Source: RYN-230 sp036497945 (GTDB taxonomy: Bacteria > Actinomycetota > Actinomycetes > Streptosporangiales > Streptosporangiaceae). From it: DNA of 64,000 nucleotides. Of this stretch, positions 45,725-54,465 are shown one piece after another. Within the stretch, counting starts at the first letter, position 1. Every line of letters starts with the position of its first letter. The notes under the pieces were generated by a model. It saw nothing but the letters and a program-made list of their open reading frames with translations, ran no database searches and was not told the DNA's origin. Position numbers and translations under genes: made by a program. The DNA lies in NCBI GenBank assembly GCA_036497945.1, contig DASXIN010000023.1:1-64000 (forward strand). The letters are read 5' to 3'.

Positions 45725-46337
45725 CCAGGCCGGGCCGGACGGGAGTGCGCTGCCCGGGAACCAGCCGGCGCCCGCCCGGCGGGCGTCCCGGCGCCGGCGG
45801 GCCCTGGCCGAGGCGGCTATCGCCATCGTCGTGGCCGTGCTACTGGCCCTGGGCAGCCGGGCGTTCGTGATCCAGACGTTCTTCATCCCCACCACATCCA
45901 TGGTGCCGACGCTGCAGAGGGGCGACCGGATCCTGGTGCTGAAGGCGTTCTTCAACTGGCATGACCTGCACCAGGGCGACATCGTGGTGTTCTCCCGGCC
46001 GCCGCGCGACCACTGCGGACCGAATGGCGACCTGGTCAAGCGCGTCATCGCGCTGCCCGGGCAGACCATCTACTCGGCTGGCAGCAAGCTGTTCGTGAAC
46101 GGGCGGCCACTGGCCGAGCCCTACCTGCCCCGCGTCGACCTGCTCGGCCCAGCGATACCGGACGCCAGCCGGCAGCACCCGTTCCGCGTCCCGGCCGGGG
46201 AGTTCTACATGATGGGCGACAACCGGCAGATCTCCTGCGACAGCCGCTACTGGGGCCCGATCAAGGGCAGCAGCATCGTCGGCCGGGTGATCCTGCTCTG
46301 GTGGCGCGACGGCCACCCTGACCTGCACGGTTTCTGA
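45702..46337 (+). CDS. lepB: Signal peptidase I
   Basis: A 211-residue type I signal peptidase. A basic N-tail is followed by one TM helix (about 35-58). The catalytic Ser is in PTTSMVPTL near 66, and the catalytic Lys is in GDLVKRVIALPG near 112. Box E appears as GDNRQISCDSRYWG near 175-188. It cleaves Sec and Tat signal peptides on the outer face of the membrane. It is shorter than the typical 250-300 residues of actinobacterial housekeeping copies. Coupling to PadR suggests a conditional paralogue. Confidence 0.9.
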   Translation: MVMANTADQAGPDGSALPGNQPAPARRASRRRRALAEAAIAIVVAVLLALGSRAFVIQTFFIPTTSMVPTLQRGDRILVLKAFFNWHDLHQGDIVVFSRPPRDHCGPNGDLVKRVIALPGQTIYSAGSKLFVNGRPLAEPYLPRVDLLGPAIPDASRQHPFRVPAGEFYMMGDNRQISCDSRYWGPIKGSSIVGRVILLWWRDGHPDLHGF

Positions 46338-46338
46338 C

Positions 46339-46369
46339 ACCCGACATATGTAGCCTAGATATGTCGGGT
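46339..46369. terminator. Bidirectional hairpin between lepB and the rhodanese gene
   Basis: ACCCGACATAT (46339-46349) and ATATGTCGGGT (46359-46369) form a perfect 11-bp stem with a 9-base loop, starting 1 base after the lepB stop and ending 19 bases before the convergent rhodanese stop. Confidence 0.65.
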
Positions 46370-46388
46370 TGGCCAGACGGCGGTGGTG

Positions 46389-46742
46389 TCAGGCCACGTA
46401 CGGCGGGGTCTCGGAGTCGTTGGTCAGTGGGCGGCCGGCTGCGGCCCAGCCTTGCATCCCGTCACTGACGTTCAGCGCCTCCCAGCCTGCCCCAGCCAGC
46501 GCGTGCGCCGCCCGGTTGGACCGGGCGCCGCTGCGGCAGATCAGGTAGACCGGGCCGTCTTGCGGGATCTCGATGTACCGCTCGCCGAGTTCGCCCAGCG
46601 GGATGTGCGTCGCGCCCGGCGCGTGCCCGGCGGCCCACTCCTCAGGTTCCCGGACATCCACCAGTCTCACGTCCGGCGGCACCTGCGCCGCGGGTACCTG
46701 GCCCGGTACCCTGCCGTCCGCCGCGCCTGGGTCCGCACTCAT
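46389..46742 (-). CDS. Single-domain rhodanese-like protein
   Basis: A 117-residue rhodanese domain. It has VRLVDVREPEEWAAGHAPGA near 25-44, and the active-site Cys is in ICRSGARSNRAA near 68, followed by the VSDGMQGWAAAGRP C-terminal motif. It probably transfers sulfane sulfur to cyanide-like or protein acceptors in the cytoplasm. The partner is unknown. Confidence 0.9.
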   Translation of the reverse strand: MSADPGAADGRVPGQVPAAQVPPDVRLVDVREPEEWAAGHAPGATHIPLGELGERYIEIPQDGPVYLICRSGARSNRAAHALAGAGWEALNVSDGMQGWAAAGRPLTNDSETPPYVA

Positions 46743-46845
46743 GCTGCACTTCGGTTCATTGCTGGCACCCTCCCCGCTCTCCTGCTGCCAATCAACTCAT
46801 TGTGGCGCTGGACACGCTCATGTACGTCAATCCTGCCCCATCTGC

Positions 46846-47757
46846 TCATTCGGGCACCTGCTCGTCCAGTCCCAGTGGCACGTCCTGGCCGGCCAGCCGC
46901 TGATAGGCCGGGCCGAGCAGGCCGGCCAGGTCCATGCCGCGGATCTGCACGTCCGGTGGCTGGGCCGAGCGCAGCAGCAGGTCAGCCGGTACCGGCGGGC
47001 TGGCCTGCGCGGCGCGCAGCCGGGCCCGGCTCACCCCGGGCGACCAGAACCGGTCCAGGCACTGCGCCAGTGGCACGGCCACCGGGGCCGCCGGGGCTAC
47101 CGCGGAGCCGGGCCGCGGCGCTGCGCCGGTCCCGTTCTGCCCCACCGCCGGCCCGCGCAGCGCGGCCAGCAGGTCGGCCCGGTCCCGGCCGCGCCAGGCC
47201 AGCATGCCGAACGGGTCGTCGTCGAACCGCTCGGCCAGCACGTAGCAGACAGCGGCCAGGTGCTTGCACGGCACGCCCCAGTCCGGGCAGGAGCAGAACA
47301 GGTCGAGGTCCCGGGCCGACCGGGGGAACAGCGGGGTGCCGCAGTCCGCGAATACCTGCTCGATCTCGTGCGGCATCTCCCCGGCCAGCAGTTTGGCCCG
47401 GAACAGGGCCTGCCCGCGCAAGGCCTCGATGACCCGCCGCCACTGCGCGCTGGTCAGCGGCAGCACCCCGATCCGTGCCTGGTAGGGCACCGGCCGGGAG
47501 CCCTGTACCCGGGCCCGCACCACGCCGTGCCCCAGCTCGAACTCCAGCACCTGGCCGCGCCGGGCGTAGTGCCGGCCCCGGGCCAGCCGGCCGCTCATCC
47601 CGAACGACTCCAGCACTTCGACGAACCGCCGCGACCACCACCGCTCGCCGATGGCGCCCCGCTTGCTCCGCGCCTTGATGCCGCCCTCGACCTGAATCGG
47701 CGGCCCCGCCTCATGCCACCAGCCCGTGTCGCGCGGCGCACCGTCCCGTTCGGTCAC
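46846..47757 (-). CDS. SWIM zinc-finger protein
   Basis: A 303-residue protein with a SWIM-type zinc site, CSCPDWGVPCKH, near residues 154-165 (CxC...CxH). The N-terminal part has WWSRRFVEVLESFGMSGRLARG, and the C-terminal part is Ala/Pro-rich. It is translationally coupled to the upstream SNF2 helicase gene (its ATG overlaps the helicase stop by 4 bases). This pair is common in actinobacteria and suggests a two-protein DNA-handling complex; the role is not proven. Confidence 0.85.
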   Translation of the reverse strand: MTERDGAPRDTGWWHEAGPPIQVEGGIKARSKRGAIGERWWSRRFVEVLESFGMSGRLARGRHYARRGQVLEFELGHGVVRARVQGSRPVPYQARIGVLPLTSAQWRRVIEALRGQALFRAKLLAGEMPHEIEQVFADCGTPLFPRSARDLDLFCSCPDWGVPCKHLAAVCYVLAERFDDDPFGMLAWRGRDRADLLAALRGPAVGQNGTGAAPRPGSAVAPAAPVAVPLAQCLDRFWSPGVSRARLRAAQASPPVPADLLLRSAQPPDVQIRGMDLAGLLGPAYQRLAGQDVPLGLDEQVPE

Positions 47758-50700
47758 TCAGACACCGCCTCCGGTGACAGGGCCAGCACCTCGCGCAGGT
47801 CGGCCGTGGACAGCTCGGTGAGCCAGCTTTCCCCGGTGCCGACGATCCGCTCGGCCAGCGCCTTCTTCTCCTCGATCATCGAGTCGATGCGCTCCTCCAG
47901 GGTGCCCACGCAGACGAACTTCCGCACCTGCACATCTTTCCGTTGCCCGATGCGGAACGCCCGGTCTGTGGCCTGGTCCTCGACCGCCGGGTTCCACCAC
48001 CGGTCGAAATGAATCACGTGATTCGCCCCGGTCAGATTCAGCCCGGTACCGCCGGCCTTGAGCGAGAGCAGGAACACGGCGGGCTCGGCGAGCGCCTGGA
48101 AGCTGGCCACCATCTCGTCCCTAGCCTTCTTGGCCGTGCCGCCGTGCAGGTACAGCACCGGGCAGCCGAGCCGGGCGGTCAGGTACGGCTGCAGCACCCG
48201 GCCGAACTCCGCGTACTGGGTGAAGCAGAGCGCCTTGTCCCCGGCGGCGACGATCTCATCGCCGATCTCCTCCAGCCGGGCCAGCTTGCCGGACCGGCCG
48301 GGCAGCCGTGACCCGTCGCCGAGCAGGTGGGCCGGATGGTTGCAGACCTGCTTGAGCTTGGCCATGGTGGCCAGCACCAGGCCGCGCCGCTCGATGTCCT
48401 GCTCGGCCGACTCGATCCGGGCCAGCATGTCGGCCACCGTGGCCTGGTACAGCGACGCCTGCTCGGGGGTGAGGTTGCACCACACCTTCATCTCGATCTT
48501 GTCGGGCAGGTCGGAGATGATCGACCGGTCGGTCTTCACCCGGCGCAGGATGAACGGGCTGGTCAGCCGCTTCAGCCGGTCCGCCGCGTCCTCGTCGCCG
48601 TGCCGTTCCACCGGGACCGCGAAGCTGGTGCGGAACTTCTCCGCCGGGCCGAGCAGCCCCGGGCTGGTGAACTCCATGATCGACCACAGCTCGCCGAGCC
48701 GGTTCTCCACCGGAGTGCCGGTCAGCGCGATCCGGGACGTTGCGGGCAGGCTGCGCACCGCGCGGGCCTGCCGGGTGCCGGCGTTCTTGATGTTCTGCGC
48801 CTCGTCGCAGACCACCCGCTGCCAGCCGACCGTGGCCAGCTCGTCGCGGTCCCGGGCCGCGATGGCGTACGTGGTGATGACCAGGTCGGCCGCGCTCAGC
48901 GCGTCGCGCAGCTCCGTCCCGGACAGCCGGTCCGAGCCATGGTGCACATGCACGGCCAGGCCCGGTGTGAACCGCTCGGCCTCCTTCTGCCAGTTGCCGA
49001 CGAGCGACATCGGGGACACCAGCAAGGTCGGGCCCAGCTTTTTGCCGGTTTCTTTCTCATATGTGAGCAAAGATAGGGTTTGGGGGGATTTACCCATTCC
49101 CATATCATCCGCGAGGATTCCGCCCAGGCCGAGGCGGCTCAGGAAGGACAGCCAGGCCAGGCCACGCTCCTGGTAGGGCCGCAGCTTGCCCTGGAACGAG
49201 GCGGGCGTGGCCAGTGCTGTCAGGCTCTGCTCGGTCTGGCCGGACAGCAGGTCGCCGAGCCAGCCGTCGGCGTCCACCGTGGTGACCGGGAGGTTCTCGT
49301 CCGGGCCGTGCAGCCCCGCCAGCAGGACGTCACCGGCGGGCATCTCGCCGGAGCGGTCGCTCTCCAGGAACTTCAGCGCCGCCTTGAGGTTGCGTTCGTC
49401 CAGTTCCACCCACTGGCCGCGGATCCGGACCAGCGGGATCTTCAGCCGGGCCAGTTCGGCCAGCTCGCCCGGGTCCAGGGTGGCGTCGCCGACGGCCAGG
49501 TCGTAACGGAACTGGACCAGGTCGTGCAGGCCGAACCCGGCCCCGCTGCCCGCGCTGTCCGCTCCGGTGCTGGCGCTGCTCCGGGTGCGTGAAGTGAGTT
49601 TCAGGCCGAGCCGGGCCTTGCGGGCCCAGTCCGGCAGCAGCACGCCGAAGCCCGCCCCGGCCAGCATCGGGCCAGTCTCGGTCAGGAAGCGGAACGCCCC
49701 AGCGGTGTCCAGTTCGACGTCGGCCGGTGCGGGCGCGCGCAGCGCGGTGTCCAGCTCATCGAACAGCCGGGCGGCCGAGCCCAGCCCGGCCAGCAGTTCT
49801 TCGTCGGGGTGCGTGATGCCGCCCGGCGACCAGCCACCGGTGCCCGCCCAGACGTCGTCCGCCGGCAGCATCAGGCTGGGATCCTCGGTGGACTGCAGCG
49901 CGAACTCGACCCGCCACGGCGAGCCCGCCGGGTCCCGGGCATCCACCGGGTCAGCCGTCGCGGCGGGCTCGGCCGACCCTGCCGCGGCGGGCTCGGCCGG
50001 CGGCTCGACCAGGCGGAAGCAGGTGCGTACCGGGCCGGCCGGCGCCTGGGCCGCGGCCCGCCAGTCATCCAGCGCGGCGGCCAGCGCGACCGCCGTCTCG
50101 CCCTCCGCCGCGTCCACCGGCAGATGCGGGTCCGGGCTGGCCAGCGCGGCGGCCCAGCGCTCGGCCAGCGGGACGTGCGCCGAGCGGCGGCTGCGGCGCG
50201 GCGGGAGCAGCGCCCAGCCGGGCGGCCCGGCGGCCAGCCGGACCCGCGCCGCCGCGTCGGCCAGCGCGGCCAGGGCGGCGGTCAGGATCGGGCCGGGCGG
50301 CTCACCGCCCGGTTCGGCGGCCCGGCACAGCGGCGGCATGGCGTCGGCGAACTCCGCCACCCGCCGCGCGTCATGCCCGGTCAGCACCGGATACCACCGG
50401 GCCGCCCAGGCGGCGGCCGGCCTGCCCGCGCCGTCGGCGGACGGAACCTCGGCGGGCGGGCCGTCCGCAGGCAGGCCCTCGGCGGGCGGACCCTCGGCCG
50501 GCGGACCGTCGGCCGGCGGACCCTCAGCCGGCGGACCCTCGGCCGGCGGGACCAGGGCGGGCAGCACCCGGCCCCGGGCGGCCAGGTCAGCCGCGAACCA
50601 GGCCACCGCCGCCCAGTAGGCCACCGATCCTCCGGCAGCCAGCTCACCGGCGGCCAGCTCACCAGGGACCGCCGCGCCATCCGCCGAGGCAACGCCCAGC

Positions 50701-51179
50701 GGTTCACCTGGGGCGGCCACCCCGCTCGTGGCGGCCAGCGCGCCCGCGGCGGCCACGGCCAGCGGCTCACCCGGCGCGGCCAGCCGATCCAGCGCGGCCA
50801 GCACGCCGAGCGCGGCCGCGGGCTCGACGGCCAGCGCGGGCACCCGCCAGCAGCCGAGCGCCGTCCAGCGCGTCCGGCTAGCGCCGTCCGTGTCGGCGGC
50901 CGACCTGATCAGCTCGGGCGCGGCCTGTGGGCCGTCCGGGGCGGACGGCAGCCACACGGTCAGCTCGTCGGCGGGCGCCTGCCGGGCCGCCTCGCCCGCC
51001 GCCGCACCCAGGCTGGCCAGTGCGCCGGCGATGGTCTCCGGATCGGCCGCGAACGGATGTGGCCGGGGCGCACGGGACCGCCGCCCCGCCAGCGGCTCCG
51101 GAGTACGCGCGGGCAGCCGGGCGTCTTCCGCCCACAGGCAGAGCGCGCCACGCGCCCAGATCCCGTGGATTACCAGCAT
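47754..51179 (-). CDS. SNF2/HepA-family DEAD/DEAH helicase
   Basis: 1141 residues. A variable N-terminal region of about 550 residues contains a PPAEG/PPADG repeat tract near 210-245. The SNF2 core (about 660-1120) has GGILADDMGMGKSPQTLSLL (motif I), DEAQNIKN (motif II, DEAQ), LTGTPVENRLGELWSI (motif III), and DRAFRIGQRKDVQV (motif VI). It is an ATP-driven double-stranded DNA translocase, probably acting in repair or transcription recycling, together with the SWIM protein that overlaps its stop. ATG 51179 begins MLVIHGIWARGALCLWAED, a typical start for this helicase type. Confidence 0.9.
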   Translation of the reverse strand: MLVIHGIWARGALCLWAEDARLPARTPEPLAGRRSRAPRPHPFAADPETIAGALASLGAAAGEAARQAPADELTVWLPSAPDGPQAAPELIRSAADTDGASRTRWTALGCWRVPALAVEPAAALGVLAALDRLAAPGEPLAVAAAGALAATSGVAAPGEPLGVASADGAAVPGELAAGELAAGGSVAYWAAVAWFAADLAARGRVLPALVPPAEGPPAEGPPADGPPAEGPPAEGLPADGPPAEVPSADGAGRPAAAWAARWYPVLTGHDARRVAEFADAMPPLCRAAEPGGEPPGPILTAALAALADAAARVRLAAGPPGWALLPPRRSRRSAHVPLAERWAAALASPDPHLPVDAAEGETAVALAAALDDWRAAAQAPAGPVRTCFRLVEPPAEPAAAGSAEPAATADPVDARDPAGSPWRVEFALQSTEDPSLMLPADDVWAGTGGWSPGGITHPDEELLAGLGSAARLFDELDTALRAPAPADVELDTAGAFRFLTETGPMLAGAGFGVLLPDWARKARLGLKLTSRTRSSASTGADSAGSGAGFGLHDLVQFRYDLAVGDATLDPGELAELARLKIPLVRIRGQWVELDERNLKAALKFLESDRSGEMPAGDVLLAGLHGPDENLPVTTVDADGWLGDLLSGQTEQSLTALATPASFQGKLRPYQERGLAWLSFLSRLGLGGILADDMGMGKSPQTLSLLTYEKETGKKLGPTLLVSPMSLVGNWQKEAERFTPGLAVHVHHGSDRLSGTELRDALSAADLVITTYAIAARDRDELATVGWQRVVCDEAQNIKNAGTRQARAVRSLPATSRIALTGTPVENRLGELWSIMEFTSPGLLGPAEKFRTSFAVPVERHGDEDAADRLKRLTSPFILRRVKTDRSIISDLPDKIEMKVWCNLTPEQASLYQATVADMLARIESAEQDIERRGLVLATMAKLKQVCNHPAHLLGDGSRLPGRSGKLARLEEIGDEIVAAGDKALCFTQYAEFGRVLQPYLTARLGCPVLYLHGGTAKKARDEMVASFQALAEPAVFLLSLKAGGTGLNLTGANHVIHFDRWWNPAVEDQATDRAFRIGQRKDVQVRKFVCVGTLEERIDSMIEEKKALAERIVGTGESWLTELSTADLREVLALSPEAVSE
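50430..50550 (-). repeat. PPAEG-coding 15-bp tandem repeat
   Basis: About eight degenerate 15-base units (plus-strand GGCGGACCCTCGGCC-like) code PPAEG, PPADG and LPADG in the N-terminal region of the SNF2 helicase. The tract is flanked by Ala-rich low-complexity sequence. Confidence 0.8.
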
Positions 51180-51340
51180 GTCCAGCGCTCCTCGCGGCCA
51201 CAGCGGCCAGGCACCGGGCCGCCTGCCCCGTCCCGGTCAACCTAGCAACCACCCGCGACAGTTCCGGCCACAACGCCGCGCGCCGTCACCTCCCCCGCCA
51301 CCGCGCCACCCTCAGCCACCCCTAGGGCGCCAAATGCGTT

Positions 51341-51386
51341 AGCGCGGTGAGTTGTACCCCACCCGTGGGGAACAACTCACCACGCT
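51341..51386 (-). terminator. Terminator of the phosphatase-like gene
   Basis: AGCGCGGTGAGTTGT (51341-51355) pairs with ACAACTCACCACGCT (51372-51386) with one mismatch, and an inner CCCCA/TGGGG extends the stem. It lies 15 bases after the stop of the minus-strand gene ending at 51401. No T-run follows. Confidence 0.7.
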
Positions 51387-51400
51387 GAGGGAGGAGCGGG

Positions 51401-53617
51401 TCAGGCGGCCAGGTGGGCCGCCTGAGCGAGGACCTGGTCGGCCTTCTGGATGAGGGCTTGGGCCTGCGTGGCGTTCACCGGCTGGTTGCCGAACGCGGCC
51501 CCGTCCAGCATGGCCCGGATCTGCCCGGCCACGCCGTCCCGCGCCGCACCCAGCTGCTGCAACTGGTTCTCGATGGCGTTATACCTCGCGTCGCCGGGTG
51601 AGGTGCTGGCCAGCGCCCGGGTGGAGGCGCGCAGCGTGTCCAGCCCGAAGCGGCCGACCGCCGCTTCGAGCTGGGTGTAGACCTGCCCCAGCCGGAGCAG
51701 CGCGGCGCGGTTCACCCGCAGCGCCGGGGCCGCGTCGGCCGGGTCGAGCAGCTCGGCCAGCACCCGGCCGTCCGGCACGTAGTCGTCGTGCAGGCCGAGC
51801 AGCTCCATCATGGTGGGCTGGATGCTCGTGTGGTCCGACCAGGTCGAGTTGTCCACGCCCAGGTGTGCCACCCCGGGCCCGGCCATGCCCAGCCAGGTCG
51901 TGTTGATCTGGCCGGCGACGTCGCCGTGGTTCCATGCGTCGGTGCCGGCCGGCTGGCTGACACAGGACTTGCCGCAACTGGCCGAGCCGCTGCTCAGCCA
52001 GAAGTTGTCGTTCGCGAACAGCACCAGCGACGGGGTCCGCTTCGGGTCCGCGGTGACCATGTGCAGCAGCTTCAGCTCCACCGGATCGGCCAGGTAGTTG
52101 GTCAGCCTGACCTTCTTCCCGCTGACCAGGTCCAGCTCCTTGAGCCGGGCCGCGGTCTGCTCCAGGGCCCGGACCGACGCGGCGGTACGGGCCGGCTGCG
52201 CGTGCAGGTACAGCGCGGGCGCGGAGTCCGCCGCCACGTCGAACGGGGTGTGCACCCCGGCCGCGCCGAGCATGCCGGTCAGGTTCCCGTTGACCTCGCC
52301 GATCTTGCTGTAGTGGCAGGTCACGGTGACGCCGTTGCACCCGGCGGGGGTTGGGGTGCTGCCCACGAAGTGGTCGCCCTCGTCCGCGGTGACCACGAAC
52401 AGCGTGTTGGCTTTGCTGATGCCGTGCGCGGCCAGCCGGCGGAAGAACGTGCCGAACGCCGCGTTCTCCGCGCGGAGCTGCTTCTCGTAACCGGCCTGCC
52501 CGGGACCGAACGGGGTGCCGGCGGTCCACGAGTCGTGCAGGTCGCTCAGGTAGGTGTCGGTCACCGGGACACCGTGCAGCTGCATGTCGAGCGTGTAGGC
52601 GAGCGCGTTCGGCCCGGTCATCCCGTCGTAGCCGGGGAAACCGACGTCACCGCTGGAGTCCTTGATGACCGCGCCGTCCAGGTTGCGCACCGGGCCGGCC
52701 GGGCTGATCACCGGCTGGATGAACTTGCTGCCGTACAGCGCCTGGTAGCCGGGGTAGCCGCCGGGCTCGTCGGGCAGCAGATCCGGGCGGCCGCCGTGCG
52801 CGCACACCGCCGAAGCCCGGGCGCAGTGCACGGCCAGGCCCATGAAGTCGGCCGCCGCCTTGTTCTGCAGCTTGGGGTTCTCCGCTTCCTTGGCCTGCGG
52901 CGAGTTCGCGCCAAACACGTGCGGCACGTCCGGCAGCGTGTTCTCCAGTTCGGTGTCCGCCTCGGCCACGGTGCCGAAGTTGCACCGGGCCCGGGTATAC
53001 GGGACCCAGGGGGCCGGGGTGTTCTGCCCGCTGGCGCCGATCAGCGTCGGGCTGGAGTCACCGACCGGCGTGCTGGCCAGCCCGGTGTTGTAGTCCACGA
53101 TCGGGTCGGTCCAGTAGGCGAACGACCCAGCCGTGTGCGTAGCCCCGCCGGGGACGTAGTAGTTGTACTCGTTCGCGATCGGCATGCCCTGGTCGCTGCC
53201 GTACAGGCCGCTCTCCGAGGTGACGATGTCGTCCGCGGTGTGTGCGATCAGCGGGGTGTGCTCGTGGCTGACCAGCGTCCCGTTGCCGGTCAGGAAGTGC
53301 AGCAGGTTGGGCAGCTGTTCCAGGTCGCTGGGCACGTTGGGGTCATCCCGCATGTAGTGCACGTTGTCGAACTGGATGTAGATGACGTGCTTGATGGTGT
53401 CGCCCGGGGCGGCCGGGTGGCCCAGCACGCAGCCCGCCGGACGGCCACCCGGCGCGGCGGCCAGCTTGGCCGGGGCGGCCGCCCAGGCCGCGGGCGCCGG
53501 ACCGAGTGACATCGCGCTCAGCGACACGGTTGCGAGAGATATCGCGGTGAGGCCGGCCACCAGGGCAGGCCGTGCTTTCCCGGCCGTGCGGAACGGCCGT
53601 GTGCTTCTCTCTGTCAT
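51401..53617 (-). CDS. Secreted alkaline-phosphatase-superfamily protein
   Basis: A 738-residue exported protein with a signal peptide (about 1-48, ending AAWAA). Superfamily-like motifs are IKHVIYIQFDNVHYMRDD near 75, HTADDIVTSESGLYG, FVVTADEGDHF, and SDHTSIQPTMMELLGL, which would provide the Asp/His metal ligands. The C-terminal 120 residues form a helical region ending AQAAHLAA. The usual Ser/Thr/Cys nucleophile is not obvious, so the precise activity (phosphatase, phosphodiesterase or sulfatase) is uncertain. It is followed by a strong hairpin. Confidence 0.75.
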   Translation of the reverse strand: MTERSTRPFRTAGKARPALVAGLTAISLATVSLSAMSLGPAPAAWAAAPAKLAAAPGGRPAGCVLGHPAAPGDTIKHVIYIQFDNVHYMRDDPNVPSDLEQLPNLLHFLTGNGTLVSHEHTPLIAHTADDIVTSESGLYGSDQGMPIANEYNYYVPGGATHTAGSFAYWTDPIVDYNTGLASTPVGDSSPTLIGASGQNTPAPWVPYTRARCNFGTVAEADTELENTLPDVPHVFGANSPQAKEAENPKLQNKAAADFMGLAVHCARASAVCAHGGRPDLLPDEPGGYPGYQALYGSKFIQPVISPAGPVRNLDGAVIKDSSGDVGFPGYDGMTGPNALAYTLDMQLHGVPVTDTYLSDLHDSWTAGTPFGPGQAGYEKQLRAENAAFGTFFRRLAAHGISKANTLFVVTADEGDHFVGSTPTPAGCNGVTVTCHYSKIGEVNGNLTGMLGAAGVHTPFDVAADSAPALYLHAQPARTAASVRALEQTAARLKELDLVSGKKVRLTNYLADPVELKLLHMVTADPKRTPSLVLFANDNFWLSSGSASCGKSCVSQPAGTDAWNHGDVAGQINTTWLGMAGPGVAHLGVDNSTWSDHTSIQPTMMELLGLHDDYVPDGRVLAELLDPADAAPALRVNRAALLRLGQVYTQLEAAVGRFGLDTLRASTRALASTSPGDARYNAIENQLQQLGAARDGVAGQIRAMLDGAAFGNQPVNATQAQALIQKADQVLAQAAHLAA

Positions 53618-53721
53618 GCAGCGAAGCCAATCCGGGCCGGTTGAACGCCGCCCCTTAGCCGGGTAAAACGTCGCCGGGCGGACTGCGAGAATGCGACTGG
53701 GGACGGCGTGGAAGGAGCAGC

Positions 53722-54237
53722 ATGGCAGAACCGGTGATCGTGCGGGATGCCCAGCCCGCGGAGTTCGCCGCCCTGGGCGACCTGCGGGTGGCCGCCTATC
53801 AGGCGGACGGTTTCCTCTCCGACGCCTCCCACTACGGCGAGACGCTGCGCACCCTGGGCACCGATGGGACCGGGCAGATTCTCGCCGCGGTGGCCGACGG
53901 CCAGATGCTCGGCACGGTCATGCTGCAACTGCCGCCGCACGCTGGGCAAGTGGTCCGTAGCCCGGACGAGGCCGAGGTCAGGGCGCTCGCCGTGGCGCCG
54001 GAAGCACGGGGCCGCGGGGTGGGCCGGGCGCTGCTGCGCGCGGTCACCGAGCGTGCCGCGCGTAGCGGGGTGCGGTATCTCGTGCTGAGCACGCAGTCCA
54101 GTATGGATGCGGCGCGGCACCTGTACACGGCGGCGGGCTTCGGCCGGCTGCCGGACCGGGACTGGTCTCCGGTGCCGGGCTTCACCCTGCTGGCTTACGG
54201 CTTGGCGCTGCGCCCCGGGGGCGAGGAGGAGGGCTGA
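53722..54237 (+). CDS. GNAT-family N-acetyltransferase
   Basis: 171 residues. The acetyl-CoA binding motif A is seen as VRALAVAPEARGRGVGRALL near 89-108, with RGRGVG contacting the pyrophosphate. The C-terminal STQSSMDAARHLYTAAGFGR is the motif B region. The acceptor is unknown. ATG 53722 follows AAGGAG. It ends 3 bases before the convergent small membrane protein. Confidence 0.9.
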   Translation: MAEPVIVRDAQPAEFAALGDLRVAAYQADGFLSDASHYGETLRTLGTDGTGQILAAVADGQMLGTVMLQLPPHAGQVVRSPDEAEVRALAVAPEARGRGVGRALLRAVTERAARSGVRYLVLSTQSSMDAARHLYTAAGFGRLPDRDWSPVPGFTLLAYGLALRPGGEEEG

Positions 54238-54240
54238 ACG

Positions 54241-54465
54241 TTACGGTTTGCTGCTGCCGTCCGGGGCAGACGACTGAGCGGCTCGCCGCGGCTTGACCGC
54301 GGCGGCCCGGACCCGCGGGTCGGGTGAGATCTTCTTCAGTTGCTTGTTCATCGAGCGGAACAGGAAGACCATGGCCACCGCCAGCCCCGCGACGATCAGG
54401 AACCCGAACAGGCCCGGGTAGACCTGCGCGGCCACGCTCGACGACGCCAACAGCGTCACAAGCAC
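54241..54465 (-). CDS. Small single-pass membrane protein next to mca
   Basis: 74 residues. One TM helix (about 16-37, LFGFLIVAGLAVAMVFLFRS) is followed by a basic tail (KKISPDPRVRAA). The GTG start overlaps the 3' end of mca by 10 bases, so they are probably cotranscribed. In M. tuberculosis a short protein (Rv1083) also lies beside mca, so this may be its counterpart. The function is unknown. Confidence 0.7.
   Translation of the reverse strand: MLVTLLASSSVAAQVYPGLFGFLIVAGLAVAMVFLFRSMNKQLKKISPDPRVRAAAVKPRRAAQSSAPDGSSKP

Noticed and set aside
46389..51179. Possible defence island (rhodanese, SWIM, SNF2 helicase)
   Set aside because: No nuclease, protease, reverse transcriptase, methyltransferase or known defence partner adjoins them, and the SWIM/SNF2 pair is common in actinobacteria.
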